A stretch of DNA of 43,019 nt, taken from NCBI GenBank assembly GCA_017418975.1, contig JAFOMG010000014.1, positions 1 to 43,019 on the forward strand. Reading direction: 5' to 3'. Positions within the stretch are counted from its first letter, which is position 1, and every line of letters starts with the position of its first letter. The position numbers and the translations under genes were made by a program. The notes under the pieces are model-generated. The model did no database searches and was not told the origin of the DNA. It saw only the letters and a list, made by a program, of their open reading frames with translations. The DNA comes from Sphingomonas sp. GTDB taxonomy: Bacteria; Pseudomonadota; Alphaproteobacteria; Sphingomonadales; Sphingomonadaceae. Shown piece by piece: positions 15,567 through 23,546 of this stretch.

Positions 15567-16112
15567 ATGACGTTTGTCGATTACAATGGGTCGGCCCAGC
15601 GACGTGCAACTGCAATAGGTTCAGTCTTGGTGGCGCTCTGCGCACTGACCGGGTGCGGCAGTCCGGGCGATGTAGCGAACACGACGCAGGAGGATCAGTC
15701 GATCTCTCGCGACTTAGCCGAGTTGAACACAGTCGAAGATCCTCTGCTTCAGGGCAACGATATCGTTCTGCACGAATACGGCGACGATCGTGCCGCCCCC
15801 GTTGCTGCGCCAGTCCAAACCCTAGCTCCTACGAAGGCGGCGCCGAAGATGTTGTCGGGGGCGGCCATTCGGCGGGCTGTCGTTGGCCATGAACTCACGG
15901 ACGGCGCGCACTGGGGGTGGAAGTTCAAGCCCAATGGGCGCTTGATCGCTGAGGAAAACGGCGAACAATCGTCACAGCGCTGGCGCATCCAAGGCGACAA
16001 GCTCTGCATCAACGCGGGATACGGGGAACTCTGCTATCGCGCGAGTCGTGACGGACGCTGGCTGCAGCTATGGCGGGACGGCGTTGTTGATATCGAAGCC
16101 GAACTGATCTGA
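15567..16112 (+). CDS. hypothetical lipoprotein
   Basis: This 181-aa protein has a signal peptide ending in the lipobox LTGC with Cys30 as the lipidated residue (GSVLVALCALTGC). The linker is rich in Asp, Ala and Pro. The C-terminal half reads ELTDGAHWGWKFKPNGRLIA, then SSQRWRIQGDKLCINAGYGE and LQLWRDG. This is a small beta-rich domain with two Cys that may form a disulphide, and it resembles calycin-like lipoprotein domains. ATG 15567 has AGGAGAGG 8 nt upstream, so it is preferred over ATG 15543. It follows the ATP-grasp-like gene by 23 nt. The function is unknown. Confidence 0.7.
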   Translation: MTFVDYNGSAQRRATAIGSVLVALCALTGCGSPGDVANTTQEDQSISRDLAELNTVEDPLLQGNDIVLHEYGDDRAAPVAAPVQTLAPTKAAPKMLSGAAIRRAVVGHELTDGAHWGWKFKPNGRLIAEENGEQSSQRWRIQGDKLCINAGYGELCYRASRDGRWLQLWRDGVVDIEAELI

Positions 16113-16134
16113 GGTAACCCAGCACAAGTTACCT
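16112..16134. terminator. hairpin between convergent genes
   Basis: AGGTAAC (16112-16118) and GTTACCT (16128-16134) form a perfect 7-bp stem exactly in the 20-bp gap between the convergent lipoprotein and superoxide dismutase genes. It may act as a bidirectional terminator, although no T-run is present. Confidence 0.5.
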
Positions 16135-16756
16135 ATCGGGCGTCCGTCGTTCCCGAGCACGCCTGACCACGCTGTGCATTGAGAAACAGCCAATCAACGT
16201 TCGTCCAATTGATCGCATCCATGAACGCTCCAACATAGCTGGCGGCACTGGCGCCAAAGTCGATATGGTAGGAGTGTTCATACATATCGAGTGCGAGCAA
16301 GGGTGTGCCCCCTGCAAGCGTGTGACAGTGATCGGGCGCCCATTGATTGATAAGCTTTCCATCTCGTGGGCACCATGTAAGCAGCACCCAGCCCGAACCG
16401 CCGCCCAGCGCTTTAGCGATGCTGGCGAACTCACTTCTCCAACGCTCGTAAGAGCCGAATTGTCCTTCTAGGGCGCCGCGTAACACCAAACTGGGCTCAC
16501 TTTCGACTCCCAGACCATCGAAGAACAGTTCGTGCAATATCATGGAATTAGCTGCAACTAATTGCTCTCGCTTCAGTCCGTTAACGACGTATCCGGGTGT
16601 CGTCGCTAAGTCTATTTCGGCAAGCTGCTCGTCGATGAGATTCAGACGTTTGACCGCACCGCTGTAATTATTTTCGTAATGGCTGACGATCAGCCGCTCC
16701 GACATGCCTTTCACCTTTTGGGGATCGCAGCCCAGCGGTTTAATTTCATAAGGCAT
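16133..16756 (-). CDS. Fe/Mn superoxide dismutase (ChrC-like)
   Basis: This 207-aa enzyme converts superoxide to oxygen and hydrogen peroxide. The metal ligands are visible: His26 in IVSHYENNY, His75 in NSMILHELFFDGL, and the DMYEHSYHIDFGA block with Asp and His. The protein has no signal peptide and is cytosolic. GGGAG stands 7 nt before ATG 16756. It is divergent from chrA, and an iron superoxide dismutase called ChrC is part of known transposon-borne chrBAC loci. Protection against radicals made during chromate reduction is therefore a reasonable role. Whether Fe or Mn is used cannot be told by eye. Confidence 0.9.
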   Translation of the reverse strand: MPYEIKPLGCDPQKVKGMSERLIVSHYENNYSGAVKRLNLIDEQLAEIDLATTPGYVVNGLKREQLVAANSMILHELFFDGLGVESEPSLVLRGALEGQFGSYERWRSEFASIAKALGGGSGWVLLTWCPRDGKLINQWAPDHCHTLAGGTPLLALDMYEHSYHIDFGASAASYVGAFMDAINWTNVDWLFLNAQRGQACSGTTDAR

Positions 16757-17020
16757 GTCAAGCTCCCTTCCCATCACCTAAGTTTCGTCGCCACGATGTC
16801 TGAGGCGTACCCGGTACCTTATCGCATGCCGCTCGCCGGGCTATTTCGAGGCAGGCGCGCCGTCGAGAGCCGTGGATCAGGCACCTTGATCACCGATGCT
16901 GTTGTCGCTTTGCCGGCCAGCAATCCTTCTATCTTGCCACAGTGATGATGCAGACGTTACACGATGTTGTCGAAGATAGATACACCTGTGCCGCAAGGGG
17001 CTACGAATGGAGGAATTAGG

Positions 17021-18265
17021 ATGAGCCAGGTCGAGCATATTTCGCCGGCACAAGCTGCGGCTCCCTCGACCGAACAAGCGGAGCCTAGCCCTCCTGAGTT
17101 GAGCCACTTCGGTCTGTTCTGGCGATTTTTGAAGTTTGGGACCTTCGCCTTCGGGGGGCCCGTCGCGCAGATCGCCATGATTCGCCGCGAGCTGGTCGAC
17201 GAGGAGCGCTGGATCTCGCGAGATCGCTTCAACAAGCTCCTCGCAGTCATGCAGGTGCTACCCGGGCCCGAGGCTCATGAGTTGTGCGTGCATCTTGGCA
17301 TGCGCGCTAAGGGGCGGGTAGGCGGGCTGCTCGCCGGCCTCGGCTTCATGCTGCCGGGGTTCGTCTTGATGCTGTTGCTCGCCTGGGTTTACACGCGCCT
17401 TCCGATCGCCGGTACCTTTCTTGGTGCAGCGTTCCTTGGTGTCCAGGCAGCCGTCGTCGCGGTCATTGCGCGCGCGGTCCACCGGATCGGTGAGCACATT
17501 CTGCTCGATCCCTGGCTATGGGCGGCGGCGATCATCACGGCGCTTGCATCCATCGCCGGAGTGACTTTCTGGATTGTTCTACCAGCTGCGGGTATCGGCT
17601 ACGCTCTGGCGGTGTCACGACGCTACGTGCTGGCAGGTGGGGTATTGGTTGCGGTCGCGATCGCAGCTGCAGCCGCTTATGCCGGAGCGGGGCCAGACCA
17701 AGCCGTGACGACCGTAACGCGAGGCCCCGCGCCAACCACGTTCGCGCTGTTCATCGCTGGGCTGAAAGGCGGACTACTGACGTTCGGAGGCGCCTACACC
17801 GCCATTCCGTTCGTCCGCGCCGACACGGTTGGCCGCGGCTGGATGAGCGATGCGCAATTTCTCGATGGGCTAGGATTGTCGGGGATCCTTCCAGCCCCAC
17901 TTGTCATCTTCGCCACCTTCGTCGGATGGATCTGCGGCGGGTTACCTGGCGCCCTTGCCACCACGGTCGGGATGTTCCTGCCGGCTTTCGGGTTTTCGCT
18001 GGTCCTTTACGAGCGCTTGGAAACGATCGTGGAGCATCATCGCCTGCAGCTCGTTCTCACCGGTATCGCGGCAAGTGTCGTAGGATTTATTGTTGTCACG
18101 CTCCTAGATTTGGGACGAACCACGGCCGCGAAGACGCCGAACCTCGCGATCAGCGCTCTCATCTTCATCGGAGCACTTGTCCTGCTCTATCGCTGGAAGA
18201 GCAAGCTTGCGACCCCAGTCGCGCTCGCTATCGGGGCCGGGATCGGTCTTGTAGGCCTTCAGTAG
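17021..18265 (+). CDS. chrA: chromate efflux transporter ChrA
   Basis: This 414-aa inner-membrane protein of the CHR family exports chromate. It has the duplicated two-half build of long ChrA proteins. The first half has FWRFLKFGTFAFGGPVAQIA with VLPGPEAHELCVHLG. The second has KGGLLTFGGAYTAIPFVRAD with LSGILPAPLVIFATFVGWIC. About ten to twelve hydrophobic segments are visible. The start at ATG 17021 is preceded by GGAGG (GGAGGAATTAGG). An in-frame upstream codon at 16964 has none. It is divergent from the SOD gene across a shared 264-bp region and lies 7 kb from chrB. Confidence 0.95.
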   Translation: MSQVEHISPAQAAAPSTEQAEPSPPELSHFGLFWRFLKFGTFAFGGPVAQIAMIRRELVDEERWISRDRFNKLLAVMQVLPGPEAHELCVHLGMRAKGRVGGLLAGLGFMLPGFVLMLLLAWVYTRLPIAGTFLGAAFLGVQAAVVAVIARAVHRIGEHILLDPWLWAAAIITALASIAGVTFWIVLPAAGIGYALAVSRRYVLAGGVLVAVAIAAAAAYAGAGPDQAVTTVTRGPAPTTFALFIAGLKGGLLTFGGAYTAIPFVRADTVGRGWMSDAQFLDGLGLSGILPAPLVIFATFVGWICGGLPGALATTVGMFLPAFGFSLVLYERLETIVEHHRLQLVLTGIAASVVGFIVVTLLDLGRTTAAKTPNLAISALIFIGALVLLYRWKSKLATPVALAIGAGIGLVGLQ

Positions 18266-18812
18266 CGCATCGATCGTCGGCGACTGCAAGCTCTGGGATT
18301 CAATGGCTCCCAAATTCCGGTCGAAGAAACAGGCCACGACGGTCGACGGCCATCAATATGACGCGTTTCCCGAGATCAACTGGCTATACGCCCGAGTAAC
18401 CAACTGGCTGGAGGGCTCATTCAAGTCCCTCCAGCCAGACGATGTCGCAACAAAGGGGGAGTGGAACACGGAAAACACTTCGCCCTGACAAAGAAGGTGG
18501 TCGCTCAGCCTACCGGTCAGACGAGTACAATAGTTCTCTCATCGTGAACCTAGGCTGATCATAGCGGAAAGCGCGACACCACCGCAGAGAGCGTGGTGAT
18601 AGTTGTTGACGACAGCGGGTCGGTTTCTAGCCGATCAAGAAGGTTCTTCGGCCCGACGGTGCGGGCCGTGGGGCTCCGGGGAATAATGCGCAGAGCAGCA
18701 ATCGTGCCGCCCATCGGCAGCTCCTTGGCAACGCGATCGACCTTCGTACTCAGTGAACTATTGCCCTTGCTAACGATTTGCATTAGCAGGGTTAGAAAAG
18801 CTGGAGATAATC
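18266..18812. other. intergenic region with an 11-bp stem hairpin
   Basis: This 547-bp stretch lies between chrA and the TonB receptor gene. TGGCTGGAGGG (18405-18415) and CCCTCCAGCCA (18427-18437) form a perfect 11-bp stem with an 11-nt loop, a strong RNA hairpin that could end or stabilise chrA mRNA. A 61-codon frame at 18303-18488 spans the hairpin and is not convincing. A Fur-like palindrome lies at its right end. Confidence 0.5.
18768..18788. promoter_or_regulatory. possible Fur-type operator
   Basis: TGCTAA...TTAGCA forms a 21-bp imperfect palindrome, TGCTAACGATTTGCATTAGC plus A, 24 bp before the receptor start. Its size and AT-rich core fit the 19-21 bp Fur or Irr boxes of iron-uptake genes. 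The match to the Fur consensus is partial. Confidence 0.4.
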
Positions 18813-20873
18813 GTGCCCGTAGTAGCCGCCATGTTGCTCGCTGCGTCTGATGCTGTTGCTCGTGCCACGCCTGCGCTCGAAACACAGACAGTGGACGAAA
18901 TTGTCGTTACCGCGGATCGACGCGGCGGCTTCGGCGCTGATCTGGTTCAAGTCGGCACGTTTCGCGGCGCACGGCTGATCGACGTCCCTCTGACGGTCAA
19001 TGTGGTGCCGCGTGAGCTGCTCCGCGCCCAGGCGGCGCAAAGCGTCTATGATGCGCTCCGCAACACCGCGGGCGTCAGCCGCGCGCAGCTCAACGGGGCG
19101 ACCTACGACAATGTCGCGATCCGCGGCATCCTGGTCGAGAACCGGACCAGCTACCGGCTGAACGGCATGCTGCCCGTCATCAACCTCGTCGACCTGCCGG
19201 TGGAGAACAAGGACCGCGTCGAGGTGCTGAAGGGCGTGGGCGCGCTCTACTACGGCTTCGCGCCGCCCTCGGGCATCGTCAACCTCGTCACCAAGCGCGC
19301 CGACCGCGATGTGACGGAGGCGACGTTGCAGGTGAACGAATATGCCGGGACCAATGCCGCGATCGACCTCGGCCGGCGCTTCGGCGACCGGGCGGGCCTG
19401 CGCTTCAACGGTGCGGCGGGGATCGTGGAGACGGGGATCGACCGCTTCTCCGGCGAGCGCTTCGTGGCGGCGCTGGCGGGCGACCTCGCGCCCACCGACC
19501 GGCTCAAGCTCGCCTTCGACGTGGAGCATGTGTCCAAGGACGTGACGGAGCCCGCCGCGCTCCAGCTGCTCCCGGCCGCGCAGGGGCGCGTGCCGGCGAT
19601 CCCCGATCCGCGGACGAACTTCGGCGGGGAGAATCTTCGCTACGCCGCACACGCCACCAACTGGCTCGGCCGCGCCGATTGGCGGGCGTTCGACAGCCTG
19701 GTGCTGACCGCGGAATATGGCGAGGCGCGCACCGAGCGCGACCGCGATTTCGCCCAGCTGGAGAGCTATGGCGGCGCGAACGGGCAGGGGGTGCTTCGCA
19801 TCTTTCCCACGCGCGACCAGCGCTACCGCAACCGGAACGCCCGCGCCGAGCTCGCCGCCGCCTTCTCGACCGGTCCGGTGCGACACAACCTCGTCGCCGG
19901 AGTGACGAGCAACTGGCGCTTCCAGAACGGTCGTAACGGCGCGTCCTTCACGGTCGCCCAGAGCTTCCTTGCACCGCGCGACGTGCAGCCGGTGGAGCCC
20001 ACCCGCTTCACCGCCGCCCCGCTCCACATCCGCGACCTCGGTTACTACGTGACCGATCGGATGAGCTCGGGGCCGGTGGACCTGCTCGCAGGGCTGCGCC
20101 GATCCGAATATCGCAGCCGCGCCACTTCGGCGACCGGCATCACCACCCGGTTCGAGTTGTCGAAATGGACGCCGTCAGTTGGCCTGATCGTCAAGCCGAC
20201 CGGGAAGCTGTCGCTTTACGTCACCTATATCGAAGGGCTGGAGGAGGGCGGCACCGCGCCGTCCAACGTCGTCAACGCCTTCGAGGTGCTGCCTCCCGCT
20301 GTCACTCGCCAATACGAGGCGGGCATCAAGGGCGAGCTGTTCCGCCGCGTCGTGCTCCAGCTGGCGGGGTTCCGCATCGAGCGGCGCTTTGCCTTCACCG
20401 ACCTGACGGACAATGTCTTCAAGCTGGCCGGCGACACGCGTTATCAGGGCGTCGAGGCATCACTGTCGGGCGAGGTAACGCGCGCGCTGTCGGTCTACGC
20501 ATCTGGCCAGTGGCTCGACGCGGAGATCCGCCGGTCGAATCAGGCCGCGCTTGTCGGCAACACGCCGGAGAACACGCCGGAATGGACGGCCAGCCTGTTT
20601 ACCGAATATCGTCCGATCGAGCGGCTAGGGTTAGGTGCGGGCGTGTTCCATGTCGGCGCGCGCGCGGTGGACGCCGCCAACACCGCCTCGGTAGACGGCT
20701 ACACGCTCTTCTCGGCCTCAGCGCGCTACACCTTAGCCGGCGCCACGCCGATGACGCTCCAGCTCAACGCCGACAACCTGTTCGACAAACGCCACTGGTC
20801 GGCCGCGGGAAACAACCTGCTCGGTGTCGGCTTGCCGCGTCAGGTCAAGCTGACCGCCCGGATCCCATTGTGA
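18813..20873 (+). CDS. TonB-dependent siderophore-type receptor
   Basis: This 686-aa outer-membrane protein has a short signal sequence, a TonB box (TQTVDEIVVTADR), a plug domain with LIDVPLTVNVVPRELLRAQA, NVAIRGILVEN and DRVEVLKGVGALYYGFAPPS, and a barrel ending LNADNLFDKRHWSAAGNN then LPRQVKLTARIPL with a terminal hydrophobic residue. The GVGALYYG... GGIVN-like pattern is typical of FhuA/FhuE-type ferric siderophore receptors. The start is GTG 18813 with GGAG 7 nt upstream. The stop overlaps the start of the PepSY membrane gene (GTGA), so uptake across the outer membrane is coupled to an inner-membrane partner. Confidence 0.93.
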   Translation: MPVVAAMLLAASDAVARATPALETQTVDEIVVTADRRGGFGADLVQVGTFRGARLIDVPLTVNVVPRELLRAQAAQSVYDALRNTAGVSRAQLNGATYDNVAIRGILVENRTSYRLNGMLPVINLVDLPVENKDRVEVLKGVGALYYGFAPPSGIVNLVTKRADRDVTEATLQVNEYAGTNAAIDLGRRFGDRAGLRFNGAAGIVETGIDRFSGERFVAALAGDLAPTDRLKLAFDVEHVSKDVTEPAALQLLPAAQGRVPAIPDPRTNFGGENLRYAAHATNWLGRADWRAFDSLVLTAEYGEARTERDRDFAQLESYGGANGQGVLRIFPTRDQRYRNRNARAELAAAFSTGPVRHNLVAGVTSNWRFQNGRNGASFTVAQSFLAPRDVQPVEPTRFTAAPLHIRDLGYYVTDRMSSGPVDLLAGLRRSEYRSRATSATGITTRFELSKWTPSVGLIVKPTGKLSLYVTYIEGLEEGGTAPSNVVNAFEVLPPAVTRQYEAGIKGELFRRVVLQLAGFRIERRFAFTDLTDNVFKLAGDTRYQGVEASLSGEVTRALSVYASGQWLDAEIRRSNQAALVGNTPENTPEWTASLFTEYRPIERLGLGAGVFHVGARAVDAANTASVDGYTLFSASARYTLAGATPMTLQLNADNLFDKRHWSAAGNNLLGVGLPRQVKLTARIPL

Positions 20874-21934
20874 CAACTCGCCACTTCCTCGTCCGGCTGC
20901 ACCTCTGGTTCGGGCTGACGCTCGGGCTGGTCTGGGCGGTGCAGGGTTTGACGGGGGCGGCCCTGGTCTTTCATCGCGAACTGGATCGTTGGGGCGTGAA
21001 GATTACGTCGGGCCCGATGGCGCCGGTGGACCGGCTCATTGCTGCCGCCGAACGGCAGGCGGGCACGCCGGTGCGAATGCTTTCCGTCGCTGATTCGAAG
21101 GGCGGCATCCTGCAAGCCTCATACAAGGACGCGCACGGATACGATCGCAATGTTCGACTGGATGCCGCGTCGGCAAGAGTCGTGGACGACCGTTCCGGCG
21201 CGTCAGGTTGGCGCTGGGTCTACAACTTGCACGAAGAGTTGCTGCTTGGTGATCGCGCTTCGACGTTGGTTGGCCTGACGGGACTGTTCCTCGCCAGTAT
21301 TGCCGCGACCGGTCTTTGGCTCGGCTGGCCGCGCCGCCGGGGCTCGCTTGCGGCGCTGACGCCATCGCAGTGGCAAGGGCGGCGGCAGAAATTGCGCAGC
21401 TGGCATCGCATGTGGGGACTCACCGCCGCAGCCGTGCTCATCATCGTTGCACTGAGTGGCGCGGCCACCGTACTACGTCCGCAGCTATGGTCGCTGTTAC
21501 AGCGAACGACACCCTTTCGGCCGCCTTACAAGGCAGCCGGCCCGCTCCCAGAGCGTATGGTGACGGCTGGGGATGCCTGGAGTGCCGCACAGCGCGTCTT
21601 TCCGGATGGGCGCTTCGTTCGCGTGACGATGCCCGTTGCCGGTTCGCCCGCCTACTATGTCCGCGTGCTCCGACCCGGGGAGATACGCGCGTGGTCTGGC
21701 ACTAGTAGCGTCGTGGTCGATGCTGGCTCTGGCCGGATCCTCGCGCGACATGACGCTCTAACGGCGCCTTGGCCCAATCGGCTATATGATGCCGTCTTCT
21801 CCCTCCATAACGGCGAAGCCGCCGGAGTTGTTGGCCGCCTCCTTGTCTTGCTGGCTGGGCTCGCGTTGCCCGTCCTATATGTCACGGGACTTCTCTCCTG
21901 GTGGCGCAGGCGCAAGATCAGGGTTGCCGGTTGA
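20870..21934 (+). CDS. PepSY-associated transmembrane protein (iron-uptake partner)
   Basis: This 354-aa inner-membrane protein starts at GTG 20870, overlapping the receptor stop. Four hydrophobic segments are visible: LWFGLTLGLVWAVQGLTGAA, LVGLTGLFLASIAATGLWLG, a pair member near GLTAAAVLIIVALSGAATVL, and LLVLLAGLALPVLYVTGLLS. Conserved histidines sit near the membrane (RLHLWFG, YNLHEELLLG, SWHRMWG, VFSLHNGEAAG), as in PepSY_TM proteins proposed to reduce or release iron from siderophores in the periplasm. A paralogue lies at 31945-33096, also behind a TonB receptor. Confidence 0.9.
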   Translation: MTTRHFLVRLHLWFGLTLGLVWAVQGLTGAALVFHRELDRWGVKITSGPMAPVDRLIAAAERQAGTPVRMLSVADSKGGILQASYKDAHGYDRNVRLDAASARVVDDRSGASGWRWVYNLHEELLLGDRASTLVGLTGLFLASIAATGLWLGWPRRRGSLAALTPSQWQGRRQKLRSWHRMWGLTAAAVLIIVALSGAATVLRPQLWSLLQRTTPFRPPYKAAGPLPERMVTAGDAWSAAQRVFPDGRFVRVTMPVAGSPAYYVRVLRPGEIRAWSGTSSVVVDAGSGRILARHDALTAPWPNRLYDAVFSLHNGEAAGVVGRLLVLLAGLALPVLYVTGLLSWWRRRKIRVAG

Positions 21935-22139
21935 ATTTCGTTGTTTGGGAAAGTGGTCGCAACCCGTCCATCAAGCGGGGCCGGCCTGGATGAGGCCGTT
22001 TGGTTGCCCTCCGCCGCTGGGCAGATACGGTAATAGAGAGCGGCGGAGGATTGGGCGTAAGTTATATATGTCGGCGACATGCTGTGAATAATTGGATCGA
22101 AAATGATGTTACCGAGTCATCGTCAACCCGAAACGTCCA

Positions 22140-23024
22140 CTAATCCTTCTTCACATTAGTCTTGTTGATTGCGACCCGCATCGAACGGGCGAGAACGCGG
22201 GCATCGGCATTTGCCCAGAAATGAACGTAAAACAGCCGCGGCTCGTCTTCCAGCATGTGGTTATGGAGAGCCGTAACCTCAATGCCCTGCGAGCGCAGCG
22301 TCCGCAGCACCTCAGGAACCTCGCTCGCAATCAGTACGAGGTCGCCGGTGATCGCAGCCTTGCCGCCGCCCGTGGGTTGAAAATTGATTACGTTGGCGAC
22401 GCCCATGGCCTGCGGGATGGCCATGCCGGCATCGGTCAGGCGTTCTGCCCGCGGAATGCCGAACTGGTAAGTGCCACCGGCAATCTTGCCCTTTGCTCCC
22501 ATCAGGCGATCCAGAGACGCTAGATCGAGGCCCGGAAGTGTCGTCGCCGGGGCAGACGCTGGCTGCGGCCCGAGCGGAGTGCGGCTCAACGCGAGCGCTG
22601 CGCGCAGCCCCTGCGCGAGCTTAACCGGATCGCCGTGTGCCGCGATGTGCATGTACATAGTCGCCGGCGATGAGCGAAGCACGTGATTGTGCAGGGCAGT
22701 GATGGTGAAGCCACTCGCGAAGAGGCGAGCCAGAACAGGGTTCACCTCGGCATGCGTCAGAACGAGGTCGCCCATGATCATCACCTCATCGCCCATCGGC
22801 TGAAACGCCGCCCAAGAACCGAGCGCGAGGGCAGGTTTGATCGAGACGCCATCGAGGGTGACCGAAAGATCGCTCCGGGGAAACGAGAACCGGTGCACGC
22901 CATCTGCAGAGACCGTGCCGGGTCGACCAAGCGCCGCATCGACCTTGCTCCAGTCCGGCTCCGCCATCGCCGCGGTTGGCAGCGCTAGCGCCGCAAGCGC
23001 CATCACCGTCAACTTCTTGAACAT
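22140..23024 (-). CDS. DUF1259 (LppY/LpqO family) exported protein
   Basis: This 294-aa protein begins with the signal peptide MFKKLTVMALAALALPTAAM. The mature part is an internal duplication. The first half holds TITALHNHVLRSSPATMYMH and the second EVTALHNHMLEDEPRLFYVH, each with a His-rich HNHxLxxxPxxxYxH motif that could bind metal. Each half also has a (G)DLVL strand (MGDLVLTHAEVNPVL and TGDLVLIASEVPEVL). GAGGAG lies 6 nt before the ATG. It follows the Rap1a-like gene by 16 nt and cytochrome b further up, all on the minus strand. The function is unproven; metal or redox work in the periplasm is inference. Confidence 0.88.
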   Translation of the reverse strand: MFKKLTVMALAALALPTAAMAEPDWSKVDAALGRPGTVSADGVHRFSFPRSDLSVTLDGVSIKPALALGSWAAFQPMGDEVMIMGDLVLTHAEVNPVLARLFASGFTITALHNHVLRSSPATMYMHIAAHGDPVKLAQGLRAALALSRTPLGPQPASAPATTLPGLDLASLDRLMGAKGKIAGGTYQFGIPRAERLTDAGMAIPQAMGVANVINFQPTGGGKAAITGDLVLIASEVPEVLRTLRSQGIEVTALHNHMLEDEPRLFYVHFWANADARVLARSMRVAINKTNVKKD

Positions 23025-23040
23025 AATCACTCCTCTATCA

Positions 23041-23388
23041 TCAGTTGACCCGACATGGAAATGCCTCGCGCAATGCGAACGTCACGCCGGCTAGGCGAGG
23101 AAGGCTGCCTGTGGTCCGGTTTCTCCGGGCCCATGTAAGGTAGATTCTGCTGAGCTGGCCACGATTATAGCCCCGCCCACATATACCGTTGGCGTTACCG
23201 CCTTTCCCGAAAGCCGCAAGTGTATCGGCAACACCCTGGATATACGTATCGCACTGCCCGTCTGCCTTACCAGCCTCGGCTTGGCATCGCGCATAGAATT
23301 GATTGCCTGTCTCCCCAACTTGAGCGGCAACAGGTATCGACACCACAGCGTACGTCACGGCCGCCGCGACCGCAATCTCTCGAACCAC
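23041..23388 (-). CDS. Rap1a/Tai-like exported protein (copy 2)
   Basis: This 115-aa protein has a signal peptide (IAVAAAVTYAVVSIPVAAQ) and the family pattern: GNQFYARCQAEAGKADGQCD, then YIQGVADTLAAFGK, NGICGRGYNRGQLSRIYLTW, and a final REAFPCRVN. Four cysteines are placed as in Rap1a/Tai proteins. The start is GTG 23388 with AGGAGG 8 nt upstream. It precedes the DUF1259 gene by 16 nt in an apparent operon. The family was defined by immunity proteins to type VI amidases, but no type VI gene is seen. It is a diverged paralogue of the gene at 11088. Confidence 0.8.
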   Translation of the reverse strand: MVREIAVAAAVTYAVVSIPVAAQVGETGNQFYARCQAEAGKADGQCDTYIQGVADTLAAFGKGGNANGICGRGYNRGQLSRIYLTWARRNRTTGSLPRLAGVTFALREAFPCRVN

Positions 23389-23546
23389 CTAATGCCTCCT
23401 CAGGTCATTCCTATAAAAATACTCGTAGGCGATTTGCCATCACCGCTCACCGACATCCGGTGCTTTAGGGCGCGGTGGACAGGGAGCCATCTATATTGAT
23501 CGTTAGACACCACAAAGCCCGTCACTCTGCCCTCAATCTCTAGGTC

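Noticed and set aside
18303..18488. 61-codon frame downstream of chrA
   Set aside because: It spans a perfect 11-bp stem hairpin, has no good ribosome-binding site and no family resemblance.
18559..18885. Frames on both strands before the TonB receptor gene
   Set aside because: Neither has a start site nor a recognisable domain, and they overlap the Fur-like operator and the receptor start.
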